Below are positions 36,817 to 44,740 of a DNA stretch of 64,000 nt, in pieces. Source of the stretch: UBA1672 sp051967755. Its GTDB lineage: Bacteria > Pseudomonadota > Alphaproteobacteria > Micavibrionales > Micavibrionaceae. Every line of letters starts with the position of its first letter. Position 1 is the stretch's first letter. The DNA is taken from NCBI GenBank assembly GCA_051967755.1, contig JBQDYD010000004.1, forward strand, positions 124,001 to 188,000, read 5' to 3'. A program made the translations under genes and the position numbers. Under the pieces are notes generated by a model. That model was not told where the DNA came from. It did no database searches and saw only the letters and a program-made list of their open reading frames with translations.

Positions 36817-37392
36817 TTATTCGGCTGCTTTTTCTTCAGCGTCTGCAGATGGGTCTTCTTTTGCAGAAACAACAGTCATTTTGACGATTTTATCCGGGTC
36901 GCTTGGTGGTTCACCAACAGCAACTTGATCAATGAATTCCATGCCTTCTGTTACCTGACCAAGAACTGTGTATTTTCCAGTTAGGAAGCTACAGCCTGTG
37001 TCTGTGAAACAGATAAAGAATTGTGAATTAGCACTATCCGGGTTTTGTGAACGTGCCATGCCGACTGTTCCGCGTTTATATTGATAGCTGCTGAATTCTG
37101 CAGGGACATCCGGAAGGTTAGAACCACCCATACCTGTTCCTGTCGGGTCACCTGTTTGTGCCATAAAACCTTTGATTACGCGGTGAAAGACGATCCCGTC
37201 ATAGAAACCTTCTGCCGCAAGTGTCTTAATGCGCTCAACATGTTTTGGAGCGATATCGGGGAGAAGTTCAATTACAACTGTTCCGCCTGATGAGACGTCC
37301 ATTTCAATGATATTTCCATCGGCCGCTTCGGCCTGTGCTGATGCCATGATGAGTAAACCTCCAAAAAATGTAAGCATGAATTTCTTAAGCAT
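36817..37392 (-). CDS. ppiA: Exported cyclophilin-type peptidyl-prolyl isomerase
   Basis: 191 residues. Signal peptide of about 23 residues (MLTFFGGLLIMASAQAEA). Cyclophilin core: VFHRVIKGFMAQTGDPTGTGMGG with the catalytic arginine, then SQNPDSANSQFFIC and LTGKYTVLGQV. A periplasmic folding catalyst. The C-terminal 20 residues are an acidic tail. Its stop is 25 bases before the PhzF-GH13 start on the same strand, so the two may be co-transcribed. Confidence 0.9.
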   Translation of the reverse strand: MLKKFMLTFFGGLLIMASAQAEAADGNIIEMDVSSGGTVVIELLPDIAPKHVERIKTLAAEGFYDGIVFHRVIKGFMAQTGDPTGTGMGGSNLPDVPAEFSSYQYKRGTVGMARSQNPDSANSQFFICFTDTGCSFLTGKYTVLGQVTEGMEFIDQVAVGEPPSDPDKIVKMTVVSAKEDPSADAEEKAAE

Positions 37393-37474
37393 ATATATAA
37401 TCCTCTTAAGAGTTAAAATACAGATCTATAGTGGTTACATAGTCGGGAATGAAATGCAAGGGCGGTGGAAAGCT

Positions 37475-37717
37475 CTACACAGTTTCTTTTGTGTGTTGTG
37501 TAATTTGTTCCATTTGATCGGAAAGGGCTTCGATCGTTAGCTTGTTATTGTGTGTGTCTACCATCTTTTTAATGGCAGGCATACAGCTACAGCAATTCAT
37601 GGATTCTCCGCCGGAGCAGGCAGTGTATGTATCCTCAACAGTGGATTTGCAGCAACGCTCATCCAGGTGTTGCTGGACGTCTTCATCTGTAAAAGGGTTG
37701 CATATACACACATACAT
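37475..37717 (-). CDS. bfd: Bfd-like [2Fe-2S] ferredoxin
   Basis: 80 residues. C4-x-C6 and C42-x-x-C45 give the ligand pattern of bacterioferritin-associated ferredoxin (start MYVCICNPFTDEDVQQHL). Bfd reduces the iron core of bacterioferritin and releases iron. Four further cysteines (22, 23, 34, 43) are unusual. A palindromic Fur box stands 29 bases before the start. A bacterioferritin gene lies 1.2 kb away on the same strand. Confidence 0.85.
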   Translation of the reverse strand: MYVCICNPFTDEDVQQHLDERCCKSTVEDTYTACSGGESMNCCSCMPAIKKMVDTHNNKLTIEALSDQMEQITQHTKETV

Positions 37718-37746
37718 TGTTTTTATCCCAAAATTATTGTGGTGTT

Positions 37747-37765
37747 AATGATAATTATTATCATT
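37747..37765. promoter_or_regulatory. Fur box (perfect palindrome)
   Basis: AATGATAATTATTATCATT is a perfect 9-1-9 inverted repeat and a close match to the classic Fur consensus. It stands 29 bases before the bfd start, and 122 bases before the start of the divergent thioredoxin-like pair. Confidence 0.85.
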
Positions 37766-37788
37766 TGTGGCGTGCGCGTCAAGATGTA

Positions 37789-37807
37789 AATGATACCTAT
37801 TCTCATT
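37789..37807. promoter_or_regulatory. Second, degenerate Fur-like box
   Basis: AATGATACCTATTCTCATT keeps the outer AATGA/TCATT arms but not the inner ones. It stands 80 bases before the thioredoxin-like gene and could extend Fur control to that side. Confidence 0.45.
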
Positions 37808-37887
37808 TTTATTTTGTCGGTACATAAGAAAGTTCTTTCAATAGGGGCGTTGGCAGGGTTAGAATCGTAAGTAACTAGGGAATATGA

Positions 37888-38391
37888 ATGTTAAAAAAAG
37901 TTCTTATATTTATCTTTTGTCTTTTGGTTATGTTGCCTCAAGAGAGCCATGCAGATGTTAAAGTGAAGCAGCTTTTGCTGATGTCTCCTGAGGATATAGG
38001 CCGGTTATTAGAGGCCGAAAAGGGCACAAAGTCTGTTTATGTGGTTATGAAAACGGACTGTTTGCCTTGCCATGAGAAATTCTTGAATCTGCTGACGTTA
38101 AAACCGGAGGAGCGAGACAGGGTCACGGCGATTTTCTTAAGTGACCGTGCTGTCGGTTTTAAGCGTTATATGAATTCGTTTAAGGAAATACCGCTACGCA
38201 TAATATATAATAAGGGATCAGAGTATGATCTGGCGAAGGTTTTGAAAAACTATGGCGTCAGACCATGGACTACAGTCCCGCGTGTTATCTTGTTTGATGA
38301 AAATGTAAGAGTTTTCGGGCAGGGGGCACATACGGCCGATAAAATTTCAATTTTTCTCTCAGGGCAGGAACCGGTAATTGCACATGAATAA
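37888..38391 (+). CDS. Periplasmic thioredoxin-like protein, CLPC type
   Basis: 167 residues. Signal peptide of 22 residues (SHA cleavage). A thioredoxin-fold domain has C58-L-P-C61 and a later VRPWTTVPRVILFDE containing the cis-proline region. The next gene is a paralogue (KPWNSYPTVVFLDE). The CLPC motif differs from ordinary CxxC of reductants. AGGGAATATGA precedes the ATG weakly. The stop overlaps the next start by eight bases, so the two form an operon. Confidence 0.7.
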   Translation: MLKKVLIFIFCLLVMLPQESHADVKVKQLLLMSPEDIGRLLEAEKGTKSVYVVMKTDCLPCHEKFLNLLTLKPEERDRVTAIFLSDRAVGFKRYMNSFKEIPLRIIYNKGSEYDLAKVLKNYGVRPWTTVPRVILFDENVRVFGQGAHTADKISIFLSGQEPVIAHE

Positions 38392-38872
38392 ACGCACTGC
38401 TTTTTTATTATTTACTGTTCTTGCATGTTTTGTTTTCACATCATATGCGCATGCCAAAGATGCGCCCGTGAAGGTTTACACCATGCCGCCCAAGATGATT
38501 GCGGAATACATCGATAAAACGGCGGGACAAAAGCGCGTCTTATTGATTTACACATCTTGGTGCGGATATTGCCGTAAGAAAATGCCGGGTATCATGGATA
38601 TTGAGCGCACCAAAAAGGGCTCGATCATTGCGGTATCTGTTGATGATGATTATGCAGAATATGCTAAATACGCCAAGAAATTGAGCGATGCGCCGTTTCC
38701 TTTGATTATGAATAAAGGTCGGCAAGAGGCTCTGATTCAAACATTGAAGCGTTATAACGTGAAGCCTTGGAACAGCTATCCCACGGTTGTTTTTCTTGAT
38801 GAAAAAGGAAAGGCCGTTGCGCAAGGGAATTATTCCGTTGAGCAAGCGGCCAAATTCGTTTTCGATAAATAA
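38384..38872 (+). CDS. Periplasmic thioredoxin-like protein, CGYC type
   Basis: 162 residues. Signal peptide of 24 residues (AHA cleavage). TSWC60-G-Y-C63-R-K-K-M-P is the active site, as in TlpA/ResA-type reductants. NVKPWNSYPTVVFLDEKGKAV carries the cis-proline. The ATG overlaps the end of the preceding paralogue. Likely supplies reducing power to a periplasmic substrate; which one is not shown. A Fur-like box lies upstream of the pair. Confidence 0.8.
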   Translation: MNKRTAFLLFTVLACFVFTSYAHAKDAPVKVYTMPPKMIAEYIDKTAGQKRVLLIYTSWCGYCRKKMPGIMDIERTKKGSIIAVSVDDDYAEYAKYAKKLSDAPFPLIMNKGRQEALIQTLKRYNVKPWNSYPTVVFLDEKGKAVAQGNYSVEQAAKFVFDK

Positions 38873-38885
38873 TAACCTGTTGTGG

Positions 38886-39377
38886 TTATTCTGCCTCTGA
38901 GTCCAGTGGGCTTTCAGAATTGATCTGAATGTAATTTTGCAGACCCATATTTTCAATCATCTGAAGTTGTGTCTCAAGATAATCGATGTGGCCTTCTTCA
39001 TCCGCAAGAATTTTAGAGAACAGGTCACGTGACACGTAATCTTTAACTTCTTCTGCATATGAAACGGCTTCGCGATAGTGCTCCGCACCGTCGATTTCGA
39101 TTTTCAGGTCGCATTCCAGAACTTCTTTTACGTTCTGCCCAATCTGTAGTTTGCCAAGATCCTGAAGGTTCGGAAGACCGCCAAGGAATAAGATGCGCTT
39201 AATCAGGTCATCTGCGTGGTGCATTTCCTCAATAGACTCATTATATTCATGCTTCGCAAGTTTTGTGATGCCCCAATCTTCAAGCATGCGCGCATGTAAG
39301 AAATATTGGTTAACGGCTGTCAGTTCTTTTTTCAAAGCTTCATTCAGGTGCTGGATAAGTTTTTTATCGCCTTTCAT
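38886..39377 (-). CDS. bfr: Bacterioferritin
   Basis: 163 residues. All ferroxidase ligands sit at the standard positions: E18, E51, H54, E94, E127, H130. M52, the haem ligand between subunits, is present too (SIEEMHHAD). It forms a 24-mer iron store. AGGAGA lies eight bases before the ATG. It follows purB by nine bases in the same direction, so it may be read from the purB promoter; no Fur box is seen directly ahead of it. Confidence 0.96.
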   Translation of the reverse strand: MKGDKKLIQHLNEALKKELTAVNQYFLHARMLEDWGITKLAKHEYNESIEEMHHADDLIKRILFLGGLPNLQDLGKLQIGQNVKEVLECDLKIEIDGAEHYREAVSYAEEVKDYVSRDLFSKILADEEGHIDYLETQLQMIENMGLQNYIQINSESPLDSEAE

Positions 39378-39386
39378 GGTGGTCTC

Positions 39387-40700
39387 CTAGTCGTTTAAAG
39401 CGCGTGTAATAATAGAATCGATATTTTTTGTATATGCATCGTAGCTGAAGATAGCGTCTAGAGCATTTTTGTCAAGTTTTTCAGTTACTTGTGAATCAGT
39501 CTCAAGCGCATCTCGAAGATTAAGCGATCCTTTGCCCGTGCTGCGATCCGCCCAAACATTCATGGCATGTTTCTGCACAATGCGGTATGCATCTTCGCGC
39601 AAAATACCGGCCTGTGTCAGCGCAAGCATCGTGCGTTGAGAGAACACCAAGCCGCCTGTCATTTCAAGGTTATGCTTCATGCGCTCAGGATAAACGAGGA
39701 GCTTATCAACAACGCCCGCCAAACGGTTAAGCGCATAATCGGCAGAGATTAACGCATCAGGTAGAATTGTACGCTCCACCGCTGAGTGCGAGATGTCGCG
39801 CTCATGCCATAATGCGACGTTCTCCAGAGCTGGCACAACGCCTGCGCGAATGATGCGCGCCTGACCTGTCAGGTTCTCTGATGAAATCGGGTTACGCTTA
39901 TGCGGCATTGCCGATGATCCCTTTTGCTTCGGATCGAAATATTCTTCTGCTTCGCGGACTTCGGTGCGTTGCAGGTGACGAATTTCCACGGCGATATTTT
40001 CAATCGATGATGCCACGACGCCCAATGTTGCAAAGAACATGGCATGACGATCACGCGGGATTACCTGCGTTGCAACCGTTTCAGGGCGCAAGCCAAGCTT
40101 TTCTGCGACATATGCTTCCACAGACGGGTCTGCGGTGGCGTATGTGCCAACCGCGCCTGAGATGGTGATGGTGGATACTTCGTTTTTCGCGGCAATCATA
40201 CGATCACGCGCACGTTTAAACGCGGCATAATGCCCGGATAGTTTCAGGCCGAATGTTGTCGGCTCTCCGTGAATACCGTGTGAACGACCAATACAGAGCG
40301 TGTCTTTATGCTCCTCAGCGCGCTTTTTCAGGGCGGCCATAACCTTTTCGATATCCTCAATAATGATATCCGCCGCCTGCGTCAGCATCACCGCAAAGGC
40401 AGTGTCCACCACGTCAGATGATGTCATCCCTTGGTGTACATAACGGCTGTCTTCACCGACATATTCCGCAACCGATGTCAGGAATGCGATAACGTCGTGT
40501 TTGACCTCTGCTTCGATTTCATTAATGCGATCAATATCAAAATCGCCTTTTTCCCTCAGCGTCTTCGCTGCGCTTTCCGGCACAACGCCAAGCTCCGCCA
40601 TTTTTTCAAGAGCGAGGGTTTCAATTTCTAGCCAGATACGGAATTTATTTTCCTGTTCAAAGATATTCGCCATTTCAGGGCGGGAATAACGAGGGATCAT
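39387..40700 (-). CDS. purB: Adenylosuccinate lyase
   Basis: 437 residues. Fumarase/aspartase superfamily signature GSSAMPHKRNPISSENLTG; starts MIPRYSRPEMANIFEQENKFRIWLEIE, typical of bacterial PurB. Catalyses two steps of purine synthesis (SAICAR to AICAR, adenylosuccinate to AMP). Catalytic residues are visible as TSSDVVDTA and GRSHGIHGEPTTFG. No oddities. Confidence 0.96.
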   Translation of the reverse strand: MIPRYSRPEMANIFEQENKFRIWLEIETLALEKMAELGVVPESAAKTLREKGDFDIDRINEIEAEVKHDVIAFLTSVAEYVGEDSRYVHQGMTSSDVVDTAFAVMLTQAADIIIEDIEKVMAALKKRAEEHKDTLCIGRSHGIHGEPTTFGLKLSGHYAAFKRARDRMIAAKNEVSTITISGAVGTYATADPSVEAYVAEKLGLRPETVATQVIPRDRHAMFFATLGVVASSIENIAVEIRHLQRTEVREAEEYFDPKQKGSSAMPHKRNPISSENLTGQARIIRAGVVPALENVALWHERDISHSAVERTILPDALISADYALNRLAGVVDKLLVYPERMKHNLEMTGGLVFSQRTMLALTQAGILREDAYRIVQKHAMNVWADRSTGKGSLNLRDALETDSQVTEKLDKNALDAIFSYDAYTKNIDSIITRALND

Positions 40701-40787
40701 GGATTTGCCTTTACGTAACTTTAATTTGTGTGCAAATTATTGCATATGTTTTTTTATATCAAGTGCTGTAATGCAAAATGAGGGGCA

Positions 40788-41492
40788 ATGAGAGCATATT
40801 GTTTACATTTAATCTCTTTATTGGCACTTTTTGTACTCCTTTGCATCTTTGCTGATCAAGCCTATGCCATAGACACCCCCCAACCATTGCCAACATATTG
40901 TCGTCAGTCCCGATTTTTGGGCGTTGTTTTGGTTGTCGTTTTTGTTTTAATTTTTCGCGAAGCAATACGCCCTAAAGATGGTGTGGCTAAGGTTTTAAGG
41001 CAGCTTAACGGTATGAGCGTTGAAGAAAAAGTGGGAGCTTTGTTTCAAATGCGGAGTGCTGATAGTGCGTTACCATCGCTGAGTGATTTAAAGCGTTATA
41101 GTTCATTCATGGTTATAGAGATGACATTTGCAGTGATCTCTGTTTTTGCCATTCTGTTGTTTTTGTTAAGCTATTTTGTTTCTGGTGCGGTCATATCTTC
41201 TTTTGCAACGGTCGTATTTATCGTTCCCATCTCCTTATGGTTCGCGCATAAGCGTTATTCACAGTATGGAGAGTTTTTATTTTTACATCCGCTAAATAGC
41301 GCATTACAACTCGTTGTTGCTGGCATATTTATTGCGTTAGGTTTAGCGGCGCTTGTTTACACAAGTGAAGCTGTGTCTTCATGTCACGTGAGTTTGTTTT
41401 ACAGCGCGATGAAGTATGGGGCTCTGATAGCAACAAGCGCAGTAGTTATGTGTTTGGGGTATTTGTTTTTGATTAAATCTGCGCTCTCGTAA
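40788..41492 (+). CDS. Hypothetical membrane protein
   Basis: 234 residues. Possible signal peptide (ending DQAYA at residue 27), then a helix at 43-57, a cytosolic or periplasmic loop to 105, and four further helices. Cysteines and a proline pair occur early in the mature part. No family recognised. Divergent from purB; converges with the L,D-transpeptidase gene, with three bases between them. Confidence 0.55.
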   Translation: MRAYCLHLISLLALFVLLCIFADQAYAIDTPQPLPTYCRQSRFLGVVLVVVFVLIFREAIRPKDGVAKVLRQLNGMSVEEKVGALFQMRSADSALPSLSDLKRYSSFMVIEMTFAVISVFAILLFLLSYFVSGAVISSFATVVFIVPISLWFAHKRYSQYGEFLFLHPLNSALQLVVAGIFIALGLAALVYTSEAVSSCHVSLFYSAMKYGALIATSAVVMCLGYLFLIKSALS

Positions 41493-41495
41493 CGG

Positions 41496-42311
41496 TTACT
41501 GCATCAGAGCATATTCAGCCGGATGCGAAAAGACATAGCGTTTATTGCGGACAGAGACTTTTGGCGGGCTGCGGTATTTCTCAAAATAATCATAGCCCTG
41601 TTTCAGATTAAGCCAGAACGGATACCATTGCGATAAACTACGGAGCTTCATATTCTCCGGCGTCATACGGAACGGATAGATGTGAATGGGGATGGATTTA
41701 TGACCGTATTTAAAGTTCTGCTCTACGATTAAATAAATTTCGGCGATATTGGCATCCGTCATCGCCAAACACCCCTCAGACACGCAGGAACCATGGATCA
41801 TCAACAAAGAGCCCGTTCTGTTATGGGCGCGGTCAAATTCGTTGGGGTATCCGATGTTAAATGACAGGAAAAATCGGCTGTTCGGGTTCAGGCGGTCTTT
41901 GGTAACGTTGTAAAACCCTTCGGGGGTTTGTAGGTCCCCCTCTTTTAACTTGGGGCCAAGAGAGCCTGATTTACTGCAGATGTTATAAGTTTTGAAGAGC
42001 TCATAACGATTGTGATAGGAGCTTTTAACCCAAAGCTCTAGCTGCATTTCATTTTTAAATGCGCGGATAATCATCGGGTTATCCATGCTCATCCCGGCAA
42101 TCACCATTTCTGTGCGAATAACAGAGAAGGCATTTTTACGAATGTTTTCTAATTGTTGGTTTACTTGCGGGGTTGTTTCGTTTGTCGTGGTAACGATGCC
42201 TTCATTTTTTGCATTTGGCTCCCAGCCGCTTTTTTGTGATGAGGCGCACGCAGAGAGGGCACAGACGACAACAAGCATCAATGTTGTACGAAAAAATCGG
42301 GATAGCTTCAT
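41496..42311 (-). CDS. L,D-transpeptidase (YkuD/YafK-like) lipoprotein
   Basis: 271 residues. Lipobox LSAC near residue 21. The YkuD active site is MIHGSCVSEGCLAM: histidine, serine and the catalytic cysteine in S-E-G-C. FKTYNICSKSGSLGPKLKEGDLQTPEGFY is typical of the YafK subgroup. Members cross-link or trim peptidoglycan, or remove Braun lipoprotein. The start overlaps the radC stop (ATGA), so the genes are coupled. Confidence 0.85.
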   Translation of the reverse strand: MKLSRFFRTTLMLVVVCALSACASSQKSGWEPNAKNEGIVTTTNETTPQVNQQLENIRKNAFSVIRTEMVIAGMSMDNPMIIRAFKNEMQLELWVKSSYHNRYELFKTYNICSKSGSLGPKLKEGDLQTPEGFYNVTKDRLNPNSRFFLSFNIGYPNEFDRAHNRTGSLLMIHGSCVSEGCLAMTDANIAEIYLIVEQNFKYGHKSIPIHIYPFRMTPENMKLRSLSQWYPFWLNLKQGYDYFEKYRSPPKVSVRNKRYVFSHPAEYALMQ

Positions 42312-43012
42312 GCGGTGATTAATCCTTCATTGCGAAAAGATGTATTGTTTTTATAGCCAACGATAATATGGTCATGGATCACTATATCAAATGGTTTGGC
42401 CGCCTGTATAATTAAATTGGTCATTTCAATATCGGCCTGAGATGGTTTTGGATCGCCGCTTGGGTGATTATGCACCAGTATAAGGGCGGTTGCGCCAAGT
42501 TCAAGGGCGCGCTTCATGATTTCACGCGGATAGGCAGGGGCATGATCAACCGTGCCGGAGCCCTGAATTTCATCGGCAATGAGTTCGTTCTTTTTGTTTA
42601 AGAACATGATGCGGAAATGTTCTTTTGTCTCATGTGCCATTGTCATGTGGCAATAATCCATCAGGCGCGTCCAGTTGTTTAAAACGGGCTTTTGCATCAA
42701 TTCTTGTTTGATCATGCGCTCCGCTATGGCAGAGACAGTTTTAATGGCGGTGGCTGTGTTCTCACTAATTCCGTCAATTTGCGTTAGGGTCGCATGCGGC
42801 GCGGCCATTAATGCGGGTAAGGAACCGAACTTTGCCAGCAATTCTTTCGCCAGAGGCTTCACATCGCGCCGCGGTATCGCCATGAAGAGCAGAAGCTCCA
42901 GCAGTTCATAATCCTGCAGTGCATCTTTTCCGCCAAAAACAAAGCGTTCACGTAGGCGCTGTCTGTGGCCTGTGTAATGCGGTTTTTGTTTCGTTTTGGC
43001 GGATGATGTCAT
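42308..43012 (-). CDS. radC: RadC-family JAB-domain protein
   Basis: 234 residues. N-terminal helix-hairpin-helix region (GSLPALMAAPHATLTQIDGI) and a JAB/MPN domain with HNHPSGDPKPSQAD, the metal-binding H-x-H-x(n)-D. Its cellular role is unsettled despite the name. Lies eight bases after map and overlaps the L,D-transpeptidase gene. Confidence 0.92.
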   Translation of the reverse strand: MTSSAKTKQKPHYTGHRQRLRERFVFGGKDALQDYELLELLLFMAIPRRDVKPLAKELLAKFGSLPALMAAPHATLTQIDGISENTATAIKTVSAIAERMIKQELMQKPVLNNWTRLMDYCHMTMAHETKEHFRIMFLNKKNELIADEIQGSGTVDHAPAYPREIMKRALELGATALILVHNHPSGDPKPSQADIEMTNLIIQAAKPFDIVIHDHIIVGYKNNTSFRNEGLITA

Positions 43013-43020
43013 ACGGGATT

Positions 43021-43872
43021 CTACCCTGTGTATGGTGCCTTTGTATAGCCCTTAGGTGATTGGGTGAAGATTTCAAACCCATCTTCAGTCACCGCGAGGG
43101 AATGCTCATATTGCGCAGAGAGAGAGCGATCACGCGTGACGGCCGTCCATCCATCGGTTTTTAAAACCTTTGTGGCGTAATGGCCTGCATTGATCATTGG
43201 CTCAATGGTAAAGAACATACCGGGTTCCAGTACAGTTCCCGTGCCGGGCGTGCCGTAATGCATGACAGAAGGCATGCAGTGAAAGACGCGCCCCAAGCCG
43301 TGACCGCAAAAATCGCGCACAACTGAGAATCTTTGCTTTTCGGCGACCTCTTGGATGGCGTGGCCGATATCACCAAGGGTTGCCCCGGGCTTTACGGCTT
43401 CAATACCTGCCATCATGGAATCATATGTCACATCACACAGGCGGCGTGCCTTTACGGGGATTTTATCGCCAACGAAATACATGCGCGATGTATCACCATG
43501 CCAACCATCAAGGATAACAGTCACATCAATATTCATGATGTCACCTTCCTTAAGCTTTTTATCGCCGGGGATACCGTGACAGACCACATGGTTAATCGAT
43601 GTACAAATTGATTTTGGGAACGGAGACGGCCCTGCGCCTTGGTAATTCAACGGGGCAGGGATCGCGCCGGCCTTTGTGCACATGTCAAAGCACAGGCGGT
43701 CAAGTTCATCTGTCGTGACACCCGGAGCAACATGATCGGTGATCATATCCAGAATTTCAGCGGCCAGTTTGCCGGCCTTACGCATGCCTTCAAAATCTTC
43801 GGGGCCATGCAGTTCAATACCGTCATCAGAGAAAGGGTTATTGCTTATTTCTTGTGAGAAACCCAGTGTCAT
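43021..43872 (-). CDS. map: Methionine aminopeptidase type I
   Basis: 283 residues. Metal ligands are in their usual motifs: NIDVTVILDGWHGDTSRMY (two aspartates), CGHGLGRVFH, FTIEPMI and QYEHSLAVTEDG. Removes the N-terminal methionine of new proteins. First gene of a leftward operon map-radC-L,D-transpeptidase. The N-terminus has about 25 extra residues before GPEDFEGMRKAGKLAAE. Confidence 0.95.
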   Translation of the reverse strand: MTLGFSQEISNNPFSDDGIELHGPEDFEGMRKAGKLAAEILDMITDHVAPGVTTDELDRLCFDMCTKAGAIPAPLNYQGAGPSPFPKSICTSINHVVCHGIPGDKKLKEGDIMNIDVTVILDGWHGDTSRMYFVGDKIPVKARRLCDVTYDSMMAGIEAVKPGATLGDIGHAIQEVAEKQRFSVVRDFCGHGLGRVFHCMPSVMHYGTPGTGTVLEPGMFFTIEPMINAGHYATKVLKTDGWTAVTRDRSLSAQYEHSLAVTEDGFEIFTQSPKGYTKAPYTG

Positions 43873-43979
43873 ATTTCTTCCTTATGGTGTGTCATATTTT
43901 TTGTACTCATGTTACATATAGTTTTGCAAACTATCTGTAAAGTTTGCTTCAGGTCAAATTTAAACGGACTTTGTATCAC

Positions 43980-44723
43980 ATGAGTAAAATAGTCACATCC
44001 GGAATGATTGTTATCGGTAATGAAATCTTATCCGGCCGTACACAAGATAAGAATATTAACTACATTGCAAAGAAGCTGGTAGAGAACGGTATTGTCCTTT
44101 CAGAGGTTAGGATTGTCCCTGATATTGAGGATCGCGTGATAAGTTCCGTGCAAGAATTTTCAGAGCGTTTTGATTATGTGTTCACCAGTGGTGGCATCGG
44201 CCCGACCCATGATGATATTACTGCAGAATGCGTTTCAAAGGCGTTTGATGCCAAATATGAAATGAATGATGAAGCCTATGCGATTTTACAGGATCATTAC
44301 GGTAAGGAAGAGTTCACGCCTGCGCGCCAGAAGATGGCAATGACGCCCAAGGGCGCGACGCTTATCCCTAATCCCGTATCTTCTGCCCCCGGATTTGTCA
44401 TAGAGAATGTTCATGTGATGGCGGGGGTTCCTGCGATTTTTCAGGCGATGATTGATCATGTTGTGATCACGCTTAAGGGTGGGGATGTTATACAATCGCG
44501 CACCGTGCCAAGCCGTTTCCCCGAGAGCAAACTGGCCGAAGGGTTGGGCGATATTCAAAAGAAATTCCCATCCGTTGATATCGGGAGTTACCCGTATTTT
44601 AAGGATGGTGAGCTTGGCGTGAATGTGGTTTTGCGTTCGAGTGATGAAGGCCTATTATCTGAGGCCGTCATGGATGTTGAGTTTATTATCTCAGCTTTGG
44701 AGGAAAAAGAGGGCGACGTATAA
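43980..44723 (+). CDS. CinA-N/MoaB-type molybdopterin-binding-domain protein
   Basis: 247 residues from the ATG of MSKIVTSG. SGMIVIGNEILSGRTQDKN and FTSGGIGPTHDDITAECVSKAF are the signature of the CinA N-terminal domain. FVIENVHVMAGVPAIFQAMID follows. It lacks the C-terminal nicotinamide-nucleotide amidase domain of full CinA. Such short proteins are common in alphaproteobacteria; the activity is uncertain. Divergent from map; converges with the sugar transferase gene. Confidence 0.85.
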   Translation: MSKIVTSGMIVIGNEILSGRTQDKNINYIAKKLVENGIVLSEVRIVPDIEDRVISSVQEFSERFDYVFTSGGIGPTHDDITAECVSKAFDAKYEMNDEAYAILQDHYGKEEFTPARQKMAMTPKGATLIPNPVSSAPGFVIENVHVMAGVPAIFQAMIDHVVITLKGGDVIQSRTVPSRFPESKLAEGLGDIQKKFPSVDIGSYPYFKDGELGVNVVLRSSDEGLLSEAVMDVEFIISALEEKEGDV

Positions 44724-44740
44724 TCCCCCTTTTTTGGTTG

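Noticed and set aside
37747..37807. Possible sRNA gene between bfd and the thioredoxin-like gene
   Set aside because: Palindromes are explained as Fur boxes; no terminator-like hairpin with a T run follows on either strand.
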